DNA of 64,000 nucleotides. It comes from Idiomarina loihiensis (GTDB lineage: Bacteria > Pseudomonadota > Gammaproteobacteria > Enterobacterales > Alteromonadaceae). Where the stretch lies: contig NZ_CP074112.1 of the NCBI RefSeq assembly GCF_024584785.1, positions 1,178,001 to 1,242,000 of the forward strand, read 5' to 3'. Both the position numbers and the translations under genes were made by a program. Numbering within the stretch: position 1 is the first letter of the stretch; each line of letters starts with the position of its first letter. The notes under the pieces were generated by a model. That model was given only the letters and a program-made list of their open reading frames with translations, made no database searches and had not been told where the DNA came from. Positions 8,348 to 17,624 of this stretch are shown piece by piece.

Positions 8348-8476
8348 AGGTTTCTTTCCCTAGCTACGTAACCACTAAGTAAAGACCCATTACTCGCTTA
8401 AGTCAAAGCTAGTGCTGCTCATATGGAAGTTATTTATACCATTGCTCCGCCAACCTGGATGTAAGATAATGCCCCT

Positions 8477-9469
8477 ATGACAACATTATCCCTACTAGAA
8501 CTGGTGCGTGTGACCACCGCAGCTGATGCTGGCACTGCCATTAATCACGCTCGTGATCTTGGTCATCACGCCGAACAATGGGGCTACCAACGAATTTGGG
8601 TAGCTGAACATCACAACATGCCGGGTATTGCTAGTGCGGCAACCGCATTGGTGGTTGCACACATCGCTGGCGGCACGCAATCCATTCGGGTCGGCGCAGG
8701 CGGTATCATGCTACCCAACCATGCGCCCTACATTATTGCGGAGCAATTTGGTACGCTCGCTCAATTGTATCCGGGCCGTATTGATTTAGGTTTAGGCCGA
8801 GCCCCTGGCACGGACCCCGTCGCTATTCGTGCTATGCGCCGTCCGGCTCATGCATCTGAGCAATTTCCACAAGATATCTTGGAGTTACAGAGCTACTTAG
8901 CACCAGCTAGCGAGTCACCAGCGATCTTGGCGGTACCAGCTACCGGTACGGAAGTGCCTTTGTGGATTTTAGGTTCGAGCATGTACGGCGCCAGTTTAGC
9001 CGCTGAACTTGGCTTGCCCTATGCCTTTGCCTCCCATTTTGCACCTGAAATGCTTCTGCCTGCGCTGCAACTTTATCGCAGTAAGTTCAAGCCCAGCAAG
9101 CAACTAGCCGAGCCCTACGCGATGGCGGGCATTAATGTGATTGCTGCTGACACGGATGCCGAAGCTACGCGTTTAGCCACCACTCAGCAGATGTCTTTTG
9201 CTGATTTAGCCGGCGGTCGCCAGCGCTTAAGTCAGCCACCCATAGACGACATTGAGAGCTATTGGTCACCAAGAGAGAAGGCAACCGCAGAACGCATGTT
9301 AGCGCGGTCCGTGATTGGCGCTCCTGATACGGTGCGACAAGGCTTACAGAGCTTCATCAAGGAAACCGGTGTCGATGAACTCATGATTGTATCGGACGTG
9401 TATGACCATCAAGCCCGCTTGCGCTCCGTCGAGCTTATTGCGCAAGCAATGCAAAATGACGAGCTGTAA
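8477..9469 (+). CDS. LLM-class flavin-dependent oxidoreductase
   Basis: 330 residues of the luciferase-like monooxygenase superfamily. The family-typical start (LSLLELVRVT), the RIWVAEHHNMPGIASAAT segment (about residues 41-58) and GRIDLGLGRAPGTD (about 98-111) are present. The enzyme would use reduced FMN, delivered by a separate reductase, to oxidise an unknown small substrate. The reading frame is intact. The VOC-family gene follows within about 30 bp, suggesting a small operon. Confidence 0.88.
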   Translation: MTTLSLLELVRVTTAADAGTAINHARDLGHHAEQWGYQRIWVAEHHNMPGIASAATALVVAHIAGGTQSIRVGAGGIMLPNHAPYIIAEQFGTLAQLYPGRIDLGLGRAPGTDPVAIRAMRRPAHASEQFPQDILELQSYLAPASESPAILAVPATGTEVPLWILGSSMYGASLAAELGLPYAFASHFAPEMLLPALQLYRSKFKPSKQLAEPYAMAGINVIAADTDAEATRLATTQQMSFADLAGGRQRLSQPPIDDIESYWSPREKATAERMLARSVIGAPDTVRQGLQSFIKETGVDELMIVSDVYDHQARLRSVELIAQAMQNDEL

Positions 9470-9497
9470 CCAGCCACAATCACCAGAGAGGCCCCAC

Positions 9498-9914
9498 ATG
9501 CAGCCAAGTATTTCGGTCATTACCTTAGCGGTTGACGATTTAGAACGTGCACTAGTTTTCTATCGCGATGGTTTAGGCTGGCCTACTGCTGGCATTGTGG
9601 GCACCCAATACGAATACGGTGCGGTGGTGTTTTTTGATATTAATCCCGGGCTTAAACTTGCCCTGTGGCCGCGTGCTAGCTTAGCTCGCGACACAGGGTT
9701 GTCACTTGCTGAGCCCACCTCAACCAACATGCTGCTCAGCCACAATGTGGCTGAGCGCGACCAAGTAGATGCTGTATTTGCGCAAGCACTTGCCGCCGGA
9801 GCCAGCCAAGTGAAAGCGCCACAAACGGTGTTTTGGGGCGGCTACGCTGGTTATTTTAGCGACCCCGACGGCCATTTGTGGGAAGTGGTGTTCAACCCCG
9901 CTTGGCCAAGCTAA
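9498..9914 (+). CDS. VOC-family protein (glyoxalase/bleomycin-resistance fold)
   Basis: 138 residues from the ATG at 9498, preceded by AGAGAGG. The open frame extends upstream to 9387 but that part overlaps the LLM gene. The paired beta-alpha-beta-beta-beta modules begin ISVITLAVDDLERALVFYRDGLGW and end YFSDPDGHLWEVVFNP, where the Glu is the usual metal ligand. The reaction is not predictable from sequence. Probably co-transcribed with the flavin oxidoreductase. Confidence 0.85.
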   Translation: MQPSISVITLAVDDLERALVFYRDGLGWPTAGIVGTQYEYGAVVFFDINPGLKLALWPRASLARDTGLSLAEPTSTNMLLSHNVAERDQVDAVFAQALAAGASQVKAPQTVFWGGYAGYFSDPDGHLWEVVFNPAWPS

Positions 9915-10015
9915 CGCAGCCAGCTATTGCGCATCACACACAGTTCCTACAGCCGCTTCTATCAGCTGGAGATCGAGCTCGTTGGTTTGTGCATCAAAAT
10001 TAACATCGTACCAAC

Positions 10016-10543
10016 TTGAACCCTGCCAGCCAGCCGCATCATATTGGCCATGGTGATATTAAAGTACGCCCCGATATTCGCCGGCTCACACCCAGCGGCG
10101 CAGATTTTGTCGATGGCCAACAGGCCGATTACGATCTGATCTTGCAAGCCACAGGTTACCAACTGCATTACCCTTTTATTGCAGCCGAACACTTGAATTG
10201 GCACGGTCACGCACCGCAGTTGTACCTTAATATATTCAGTCCGCGCCATGCCAATCTGTTTGTGATGGGCATGGTCGAGGCTTCGGGGCTTGGCTGGCAA
10301 GGTCGTGATGAGCAAGCTCAATTAGTGGCGGCGGTGATTCGTCTGCAACAGGATAACCCCAGCGCTGCGCAGAGTTTTTTCGACAAAGTACAGCAACATG
10401 CCAATCAGCGTATTGATGGCGGCATGAACTATTTGCAACTCGAGCGCATGGCTTATTACGTGCACAAAGAGAGCTACTTAAAAGCCCTGGCAACCGAGCG
10501 CCAAGCCCTCGCCTCTATGGCTGATAACCGCTCAAATCGCTAG
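10016..10543 (+). pseudogene. flavin-containing monooxygenase, C-terminal remnant
   Basis: An open frame with no credible start encodes the last 170 or so residues of an FMO/Baeyer-Villiger-type monooxygenase. The signature DYDLILQATGYQLHYPF is the family ATGY motif, followed by the usual C-terminal helices. Full enzymes have 440-500 residues. The FAD- and NADP-binding Rossmann segments are absent, and the 100 bp upstream (9915-10015) do not continue the gene. A 5' deletion is the simplest explanation. Confidence 0.75.
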
Positions 10544-10600
10544 GAGCACCTATGTCTGCGAGTTCGTTGTTGCTGCTAAATGGCATCCTTGCGGGTGAGC

Positions 10601-10720
10601 ATGACAGCGCTCTTTAAAGCGAAACGGTTGCCCGCCTGGTTATTGCGTGCGGCCCTGCATATCGGCCAACGCTTAAAGTTAACCCGCTACAGCGCCGAAC
10701 AAGTAGATTTTCTACGCTAA
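10601..10720 (+). pseudogene. short remnant of a gene downstream of the monooxygenase
   Basis: A 39-codon frame (ALFKAKRLPAWLLRAALHIG, ending QVDFLR) reads like the C-terminus of a longer enzyme and lies where the next operon gene would be. A second stub starts at 10553 after AGGAGC and stops within about 22 codons. Both indicate decay of the operon. The family is not identified. Its stop overlaps the convergent jetD gene by four bases. Confidence 0.4.
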
Positions 10721-11532
10721 CGACAACGGGCCCAATGCAGGGGAATATCCTGCAGCCATTGTTGTAACATGGCGCGTTGTTCACGTTGCAATAGTTGATG
10801 ATACCCAGCTAAATCGCCACCACCAGCAAGCTGCTCAGCAAACACCTGCTGTTTGGCCGGATAAGCATGTGCTGTGGCATGCTCACAAAACCACGCTAAC
10901 TCAGGCACCGCAATATGGCTAAAACCTTCTTGCTGCGCGATATGAAAGCCCTTGGCATCCAAATCACCAAAGTAGCATAGCGGTTTAGCGCTGCTGCGCC
11001 AGCGTTGCAACAATGCCGCCCGGCCTTGGCTGTAAGCCACGTCGCCGCGGTAAACCACTAACATGGGTGCAGGCGTAGACGGCAACTGAAATTGCTGCAA
11101 CTGATAAAAGCAATCTAGATTCTCCACCACCACCAACGCCGCATAGTTATCGAGATCTAAGTTGCGTTGGTCGACATCCAAGATCTCCTGCTGCCGAGCC
11201 ATCAACACCCGCTGCGCCCGCGGCTTGCTGCGGACACTCTTATGTTCAGCTTGCCCTTGTTTGGCTTGGGCCAGACTGCTACCGCTAAGGTCCGTACCAA
11301 GCGGCGCCAACTGTTGTTGCTGCAGGCGCGTACTAATGCCCTTGAGCAGCTCTTGGCTGTAGGCAAATTGTGGCTGCTGAGCCGCATGACTAGCAATCAG
11401 ATCTTGCTCCACACACCATTCAAGCACAGCTTGGTCGGTAGCCCGCACGGTTCGCACCACTCTCAACTGGCGTTGCAATTGCGCCGCAATAGTTTGCAGT
11501 AACTTACGCTCACGGGGCTTTAAATCAGACAT
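10717..11532 (-). CDS. jetD: Wadjet JetD / MksG-like toprim nuclease subunit
   Basis: 271 residues, last gene of the SMC operon. The N-terminal half is helical and Gln-rich. The C-terminal half shows a topoisomerase-type toprim pattern: catalytic Glu in VVVENLDCFY (about residue 138) and the Asp pair in CYFGDLDAKGF (about 192-196). In Wadjet systems JetD cleaves plasmid DNA trapped by the SMC complex. It starts 18 bp after jetA ends, so it is in the same operon. Sequence divergence from type I JetD means the family assignment rests on motifs plus context. Confidence 0.82.
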   Translation of the reverse strand: MSDLKPRERKLLQTIAAQLQRQLRVVRTVRATDQAVLEWCVEQDLIASHAAQQPQFAYSQELLKGISTRLQQQQLAPLGTDLSGSSLAQAKQGQAEHKSVRSKPRAQRVLMARQQEILDVDQRNLDLDNYAALVVVENLDCFYQLQQFQLPSTPAPMLVVYRGDVAYSQGRAALLQRWRSSAKPLCYFGDLDAKGFHIAQQEGFSHIAVPELAWFCEHATAHAYPAKQQVFAEQLAGGGDLAGYHQLLQREQRAMLQQWLQDIPLHWARCR

Positions 11533-11550
11533 ACGTAGGGCACCATCGAC

Positions 11551-12843
11551 CTAAGCCGCCGATTGAGGCTGATAACGCACAGCAATATCAGCAATCAGAT
11601 ACAGGTGGTTAAAACGACTGGCGGGCTGCTCTTGCCGATACAACTCAAATAACTGCTGCTCGTGACGAGGCAAACCGTTGTACTCGCCCAACACCTGAAA
11701 TAACCACACCTCGGGTGGCCATGACAATTGTTGTTGCTGCAAGTAATCAAGCGCAGACAAGGGCTCAGCGTCATGGGCCTGGGTATCTTGGGCCCGCTCA
11801 CAGACCGCAATAAAGTATTGCATCGCATCTTCTTTGAGCTGCTGCTGACGTGCCTCAACGGCTTGTTGCTTGGCATTCACCTCAATGCTATTGCTATTAG
11901 AACTGGCCGTATCCACTTTGGCTTTCAGCGCCAACTCTTTGTACAAGCTATGAATTAACGGCACCAAGGCCGGCTGCTGCTCGCGTTTATCCAGCGCTAC
12001 CCCCGCACTTGCCAGCACCGGAGCGGCATGGTTCACCAATCTGGGCACCTGAGTACGGTAGGAATAATCGCCGATGGCAAAGCTTGGATGCTCGCGCAAA
12101 AAACCCGCCATATTCACCACCAACAAGCTGCGTTCTTGCTGCTCTCGGAAGCGTGTCATCAGCTCAACTAAGCGTTTTTGAACTTCGAGCAAACTGCCAT
12201 GGTGGGTGTTAATTTGTTGCTGCAGACGGCTCACCAATAGTTTACGCAGCCCCGGATGTCCCTCCGCCAGCTCAATAAACTCATCAAAATCAATCAGCGA
12301 CAACCCTTCAATAAGACGCTTGATTTGCTGCTGAGCACGACCGTTTTCACGAATTTTATCGCTTAAATTGCTAACGAAACCAAAGTTACTGTTCAAGCGG
12401 TGCCATAAACTAAAAATGGCTTCTTCAAATTGTGAGGTTAAATCATAAACCGCCTCTTCTATACGCAGCATCTGGCTATCAACACGTACGCCATCGCCCA
12501 TACGCTGGGCCTCACGCATGCCTTCTACGTAACCACGAATCGCCACCAGTTTATCGGCCACACCGGCATCAATTTGCCGACGACTTTCGTCAGTCACCAA
12601 AGCCGCGACTAATTGCGTTACCGGATGTCGTAATTTAACTTCGGTGCTAGCGTCAGGTTGATACAGAATTCGCGCTGCTATCAAGCGCTTTAAACTGCGC
12701 TCGGATACTGCAGCCACGTCAATGCTACCGCGTAAATAACCCTGCATCAGTAGCTTCGCATGGTCGCCTATCAATTTGAGACGCTCTGCTCCTACCTCAA
12801 ACAAGCCACTCAGCAGCTGTGATTCGCGCTCTTGTCCAGCCAT
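11551..12843 (-). CDS. jetA: Wadjet JetA / MksF-like kleisin subunit
   Basis: 430 residues, mostly helical, with a winged-helix-like N-terminus and long helices in the middle, as expected of the kleisin that bridges SMC heads. There is no enzymatic motif. The start overlaps the jetB stop as TAATG. Genes like this are often mis-annotated, so the call rests on position between the MksE-like and JetD-like genes, size and helical pattern. Confidence 0.78.
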   Translation of the reverse strand: MAGQERESQLLSGLFEVGAERLKLIGDHAKLLMQGYLRGSIDVAAVSERSLKRLIAARILYQPDASTEVKLRHPVTQLVAALVTDESRRQIDAGVADKLVAIRGYVEGMREAQRMGDGVRVDSQMLRIEEAVYDLTSQFEEAIFSLWHRLNSNFGFVSNLSDKIRENGRAQQQIKRLIEGLSLIDFDEFIELAEGHPGLRKLLVSRLQQQINTHHGSLLEVQKRLVELMTRFREQQERSLLVVNMAGFLREHPSFAIGDYSYRTQVPRLVNHAAPVLASAGVALDKREQQPALVPLIHSLYKELALKAKVDTASSNSNSIEVNAKQQAVEARQQQLKEDAMQYFIAVCERAQDTQAHDAEPLSALDYLQQQQLSWPPEVWLFQVLGEYNGLPRHEQQLFELYRQEQPASRFNHLYLIADIAVRYQPQSAA

Positions 12844-13460
12844 TAGAGTAACTCCACTTGGCTCTGACTTTCATCCAACGGAATGTTTTCTTCATCTTTA
12901 ATAAAGCGCACCAAATCAAGCAAATAATCTATTTTACCAGTGACGGTAAAATACAACCGATTGGCATGAGGCTGCAGCAAATAACCATGCTCAACCAAGC
13001 GCTTAGCCACTTGCTTGGCTTGGGCATCTACCGCATCTGCATTCGAGTTAAAAAACTTATCATTTGCTAGGGCTTGCAGGCGCTGACGCAAACTTGGGTT
13101 GTCTTCAGTTTTTACCATCAACTCTTGCAGTTTAATGGTATCGCCAGCCGTCAAAATCGCGTCGCTACCCATGGCTTCTTGCACATAGGTTAACCACTCC
13201 AACAAGGGCAACATCGAACTCATCACCACACTGAGCTGTTGTTTTAAGTGCTCGCGTGCGGGTTCGTCGATATCGCGATAGGCCAAGAAAAAGACGGTTT
13301 GTTCATCATTGGTGGCCACCCGGCGGTTCAGTGGGCGTAAATAATCATCCAAGCCTTCACGCACCTCGTCGCGCTGCAACTTGGTAAAGTAATCTTCGTT
13401 GGTGATTGCACAAATGTACTGCCCCGCTAACAAGGCTTCTAGTAAAGGTCCGTGTGGCAT
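12843..13460 (-). CDS. jetB: Wadjet JetB / MksE-like subunit
   Basis: 205 residues with tandem winged-helix character and the acidic C-terminus usual for MksE-like KITE proteins, which bind the kleisin. No catalytic motif is expected or seen. Its ATG overlaps the jetC stop (TAATG) and its own stop overlaps the jetA start, so three genes are translationally coupled and stoichiometry is likely controlled that way. Confidence 0.8.
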   Translation of the reverse strand: MPHGPLLEALLAGQYICAITNEDYFTKLQRDEVREGLDDYLRPLNRRVATNDEQTVFFLAYRDIDEPAREHLKQQLSVVMSSMLPLLEWLTYVQEAMGSDAILTAGDTIKLQELMVKTEDNPSLRQRLQALANDKFFNSNADAVDAQAKQVAKRLVEHGYLLQPHANRLYFTVTGKIDYLLDLVRFIKDEENIPLDESQSQVELL

Positions 13461-16400
13461 TAGGCGGTACCTCCTGTCACCTGATGAGCAGGCTGCAACT
13501 GCTGTAACTTTTTCGTAAGCTCAGACACGCGTGGTTTAATCCGCTTTAACTGGCCTTTGTTAGGTTGCTGCGCATGAGGTTCAATCAAATACCTATGCTT
13601 AAACAGCAACAACACATCACTTTCAGGGTTAGGAAAGGCCCCCACAATATCAATGTTGTTGTGATTACAGGCATCAAATAACTTTTCAACGTTGTGATAT
13701 GCCAAGGTACCAATCTCATCGATCGGCCAATGAATGGTCACGTCCGCTTGCGGTGGTCGTAATAACCGCGTAAAGGCCAATAAGAACTTACATAAAATAA
13801 GATAAGCCATACCATGGCTCGACGAGTCCGTTAATTGGCGATCGTTACGAATCACCACCGGCTCACCGTTTTCTATCAGGTTTAATTGTAATTTCAATAA
13901 GCTTTCGATGGTGTATTCCTGATTCGCTTTCAGTAAATCAGCCACCTCAGTTAAATGTTCAATATATTCCGCAGGTGGTAACAATTCGCCAGAACTATTC
14001 CACACCTTGTATTGATAGGTCATTTCTTTAAGCGGCTTCCAAAAGCTTAATTCATCAATAGTTGAACTGATTTTAACTTCGGCTTTATCAATACCATCTA
14101 AAGTTAGTTCATCAGTAACCGCTTGGGTTAAGCGCCGGCTGTAATCACTCACGCGTTTATGAATATCATTAAACACGGTAAAGAATTCAAACAAGCCTTT
14201 ACCGATGGTTCGACCTTGATCAATGGTTTGCTCTTGTTTGGCTTCCAGCACTTTTAACAATTCAGCTAAGGTAGTAACTTGCGCTTGTAGATCTGGGGCT
14301 TCGCCCAACTGCCCCAATGATTGCTCAATAAAGCTCATAAATTGGCTATCGGCATCTTGGCGTAAATCACTCTCTAAGCGTGGAACGCGCTGTTCCAGAT
14401 CTTTATCAAGCTTCTGCTTATCATCCAACAGCTGGTGAGCTCGCGCCACGTGCTCGCTAACATCGCCGGCATTAAAATCAGTATCAAGCGCAGCTATGGT
14501 TGCTACCGGCAAATCCGCCATGCGTTGCACCAAAGCCTGTAAATTCAGCACCTGGCGCTCAATTTTCTCCAACTGCTCTTTCACTTCGTTGGCTTGGCGT
14601 TGCAGCAGTTGCTTCTGATCACGGTACTTATTTTCGTGCAGCTCTAACTCTGCGCCTATTTCGCGCAGTTGTTGTTTTGCACGTTGCTCAGCAGCCAACC
14701 ATTGCGGCCTTAGGCCCTGCCAAGTCACCTGCATGAACTGCTGATACTTGGCAAAATGATCACGTTGAGCCTCGGTATCACGAATATGTTCGCTACGTTG
14801 TAAGCGCTCCTGCTTTAGCTCGGCTAAGCGTTTCGGGTCCACCCCTTCGTCAGCCAGCTTGGCACTAAAGCTTCGCTCTAAGTCAGCCATTTGCTCAGCC
14901 GTTTGTGCCTTGGCGCGCTCGAGTTCGCTGCTTAAATCAGCCACGGCATCGTCAAGGATTTGCAACTGCTCCTGAAATTCCGCCGTTTGCTCCAGCGCCA
15001 GCGTTTGCTGCTCCGATTCCACCTCAGCTAGGGCCTGCGCTCGCTGCTCTTTAGTTTTCTGCAGTTGTTGCTGTAACTGCTCTAACCGCTGCCGCAGTTG
15101 CCCTTTACGCTCCTGCTCTAATTGGCGCTGGGTATGCAGTAAGCGTTGCTTGTTGTCGCGGGCAAACTCCACATCTTGGCTACTGCTGCGTAACTGCTGT
15201 TGCAACCTATCTAATTGTTGTTGCTGCAATTTCGCATGCTCAACTGCCTTCGCAAAAGCCTTTTCTGTTTCCTGCACCTGTTGCTGGGTGCGCTGCCACT
15301 GCTCGCTGGCTTGCTCGAGTTGCTCCTGCAAACGCTCGTCGGTACTGGCGTAATCGGGCAATTCAACGGCGCTTAAATCTAGCTGAATGCCATACAAACT
15401 GGGCTGCTCTTGGTGATTGACCTGTTGCGGCGCTAAATCAGTACGCTGCAATAAAGGTTCGGCTAGTACTTTCCCCAAGCTCTGTTGCCAATCATCCACA
15501 TGCTGCCCTAAAAACTGGCGGAGACTGCCAGGAGCCGGCGCCAACTGCTGTTGCAATTGCTCCACCCGACTCGCAGCTTGAGCACTGCGGCTACGCGCGT
15601 CACGCACATCCGCATCAGCGCGCTCGCGCTCACGCAACGCTACATTCAGCTGCTCCTGTTGCTTGGTCACCAATGTTTGCTGCTGATTCAGGCGTTCTTG
15701 CGCTTCATCTACCCGCGCTTCAGCTACTCGCATCGCCTCGTGCTCGTCGCTATTAAGCATCGACAAGCCCGCTTGAGCTTGCTTAGCCGCCAACTCGTTT
15801 TGCAGCGCTTCTAACTGCGCCTCAAACTGTTCACGCACTCGTTGCAACTCTTGCTGCAACTGCAGACTCTGCTGCTTGGCGGCATCCAGTTGCGTCTGCA
15901 TCAATTGTTCACGCAAACCCGCTTTAACTTGCATCTGCGCACGTAATTTTTGACTCTTATGCTCTAGCGCATCGCGCAATTTCAGTTTGTGACTATTTAA
16001 TTGCTGTTCCGCATCTTGGTGCTTTTCCATCAGCAAGTGATAATGCTGCTCTAACTCTTGCAGTTCGGCGCGGCGTTCAGGTAACAACTCCAGCTCACGC
16101 CCCAGCCGCTCTACATCTTGCTCGCGATAATCATCATACTCGCGCTGGGCACTGCTCAAACGCTGTTCAGCTTGATCCAAATCAGCTTGTGCATCACCTT
16201 GTTGTTGGCGTAATTGGCCTCGTACCTGCTCGTAATGAGCTTGCGCCTCTGCAAGTTCCCGCTTTAAAAGTTGTAACCGCTGTTCAGCATCTGCCTTCGC
16301 TATTTTTTGCTGACTAAAATCGCTCTCAATCACCTTTTTTAATTGCCATAATGCCGCCACATTATTATTGCGTTCGGCACTTACGCGCTCAATTTCAGCT

Positions 16401-17149
16401 AGACTCTTTTGCAAGCGTTCAACTTTCATGAACTGCTTCATATCACGCAGCCAGCTTTTAATTTTATCGCCCGTAAACGTATTGGCTGGGCGCTGATAGC
16501 CGTCTTCTTCTAATATGGCCGCCAGCATGCTTTTCAGCGTATCCATTTTGCCTTCTTTGGCATGCACCGCAGACACCAGTTTCTCAATATGGCGCAACCT
16601 ATGATTATCTTGGGCTAGCGCATAACGCGCTGCTAATTGCCGATATTTTAAACTCTCGCTACGCTGGCTACGGTCATTTTTAATATCGTTAAGAATAATA
16701 TTGCGGTATTCCGTGGTGGTCGAGATCTTGGCCGACATATCAATCGACAGCCCACGCATAAAGTGCGCCCAATCTTGATATTCTTTAGCCACCACGCCAT
16801 CGGTTTTTTCTAATAAATAATGCTGTGGATCATAGCCGGCATCCACAAACCGATAATCAATCCCATCGGCGCGCTTAGTTAAAACCACTTGCGCCAAACC
16901 ATGGCGAGGTCGCTCGTATTCATAAATCACGTAACTATTTTTGTACGGCAAATAATACTTATCAAAACTTAGTCGAGTGCGCGGCACCACCCGATTAGGA
17001 AGCTCACCATAAAAAACCGGAATCATCCGTTGCAACGTGGTTTTACCCGATGCATTGCTACCACAAATATTGGTATGGCCATCCAGTTCCAACTCCACCA
17101 CACCCGGCAGATGCCCATTAATCATGATTATCTTTAACAGCTTCGCCAT
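13460..17149 (-). CDS. jetC: Wadjet JetC / MksB-like SMC ATPase
   Basis: 1229 residues. Walker A is GSNASGKT at residues 30-37. Long Gln/Glu-rich coiled coils fill about 230-530 and 590-920. The C-terminal head carries DSSSHGMAYLILCKFLL (signature-like) and HWPIDEIGTL (Walker B with catalytic Glu), then IVGAFPNPE. This is the motor that extrudes loops and senses small circular DNA in Wadjet defence. It is the first gene of the operon, whereas jetA comes first in the classical order. The frame is intact. Confidence 0.9.
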   Translation of the reverse strand: MAKLLKIIMINGHLPGVVELELDGHTNICGSNASGKTTLQRMIPVFYGELPNRVVPRTRLSFDKYYLPYKNSYVIYEYERPRHGLAQVVLTKRADGIDYRFVDAGYDPQHYLLEKTDGVVAKEYQDWAHFMRGLSIDMSAKISTTTEYRNIILNDIKNDRSQRSESLKYRQLAARYALAQDNHRLRHIEKLVSAVHAKEGKMDTLKSMLAAILEEDGYQRPANTFTGDKIKSWLRDMKQFMKVERLQKSLAEIERVSAERNNNVAALWQLKKVIESDFSQQKIAKADAEQRLQLLKRELAEAQAHYEQVRGQLRQQQGDAQADLDQAEQRLSSAQREYDDYREQDVERLGRELELLPERRAELQELEQHYHLLMEKHQDAEQQLNSHKLKLRDALEHKSQKLRAQMQVKAGLREQLMQTQLDAAKQQSLQLQQELQRVREQFEAQLEALQNELAAKQAQAGLSMLNSDEHEAMRVAEARVDEAQERLNQQQTLVTKQQEQLNVALRERERADADVRDARSRSAQAASRVEQLQQQLAPAPGSLRQFLGQHVDDWQQSLGKVLAEPLLQRTDLAPQQVNHQEQPSLYGIQLDLSAVELPDYASTDERLQEQLEQASEQWQRTQQQVQETEKAFAKAVEHAKLQQQQLDRLQQQLRSSSQDVEFARDNKQRLLHTQRQLEQERKGQLRQRLEQLQQQLQKTKEQRAQALAEVESEQQTLALEQTAEFQEQLQILDDAVADLSSELERAKAQTAEQMADLERSFSAKLADEGVDPKRLAELKQERLQRSEHIRDTEAQRDHFAKYQQFMQVTWQGLRPQWLAAEQRAKQQLREIGAELELHENKYRDQKQLLQRQANEVKEQLEKIERQVLNLQALVQRMADLPVATIAALDTDFNAGDVSEHVARAHQLLDDKQKLDKDLEQRVPRLESDLRQDADSQFMSFIEQSLGQLGEAPDLQAQVTTLAELLKVLEAKQEQTIDQGRTIGKGLFEFFTVFNDIHKRVSDYSRRLTQAVTDELTLDGIDKAEVKISSTIDELSFWKPLKEMTYQYKVWNSSGELLPPAEYIEHLTEVADLLKANQEYTIESLLKLQLNLIENGEPVVIRNDRQLTDSSSHGMAYLILCKFLLAFTRLLRPPQADVTIHWPIDEIGTLAYHNVEKLFDACNHNNIDIVGAFPNPESDVLLLFKHRYLIEPHAQQPNKGQLKRIKPRVSELTKKLQQLQPAHQVTGGTA

Positions 17150-17187
17150 CTCGTTTCCGTCAGTTATTTTAGTTTTTAAGTAGGGAG

Positions 17188-17487
17188 TTAAAGCGGAGCT
17201 TTAGTAATCGTTGATAACTCGCTGTTTACATCAAAGATGCGGCCACGTACGGATGGCACCCCAAACGACTTCAACCGGGCACTATGCATCTCTAAATAAG
17301 CTTGTGCTGAGGCCTCGTCAGTAAAAGCATAAAGACCGCCCGCTTCACCATTAGCTTGGTTTTCTGTCCAGATCTTCCACAAAAAGCCTGGCTCTTGGGT
17401 AATAGATTCTGCCAACTGTTGCATCTGTGCCGCCATCTCAGCACCAAACGGCCCTGCATACGGAAAATCCACCTGCAATATCTTCAT
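17188..17487 (-). CDS. YdhR-family putative monooxygenase
   Basis: 99 residues, starting at the ATG at 17487 after GGTGGAGG. The open frame extends two codons further to a [34 protein letters not shown] and [19 protein letters not shown] match the YdhR-type ferredoxin-like dimeric alpha-beta barrel, proposed to be an aromatic monooxygenase. Activity is unproven even in E. coli. Single gene. Confidence 0.85.
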   Translation of the reverse strand: MKILQVDFPYAGPFGAEMAAQMQQLAESITQEPGFLWKIWTENQANGEAGGLYAFTDEASAQAYLEMHSARLKSFGVPSVRGRIFDVNSELSTITKAPL

Positions 17488-17560
17488 CACCAACCTCCAC
17501 CTTTTATAGCAACAAACCTAGCCATTATTAAACCATGATACCGCGCTTACAACAATTCAT

Positions 17561-17620
17561 TGAGGAACTTGCAGACCCACCTCCGTAGCTGGGTCCGTAG
17601 CTGGGGCCGCAAGTTCCTCA
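17561..17620. repeat. palindromic intergenic repeat (copy 1)
   Basis: Perfect 12-bp arms (TGAGGAACTTGC at 17561-17572 and GCAAGTTCCTCA at 17609-17620) enclose a GC-rich centre with two CCGTAGCTGGG units. A related element lies inverted at 59164-59221. It can act as a terminator-like hairpin behind the photolyase gene, but there is no T-run. Confidence 0.65.
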
Positions 17621-17624
17621 CGGG

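Noticed and set aside
9962-10321. 119-codon minus-strand frame over the monooxygenase remnant
   Set aside because: Antisense to a clear FMO C-terminal sequence and without family similarity.
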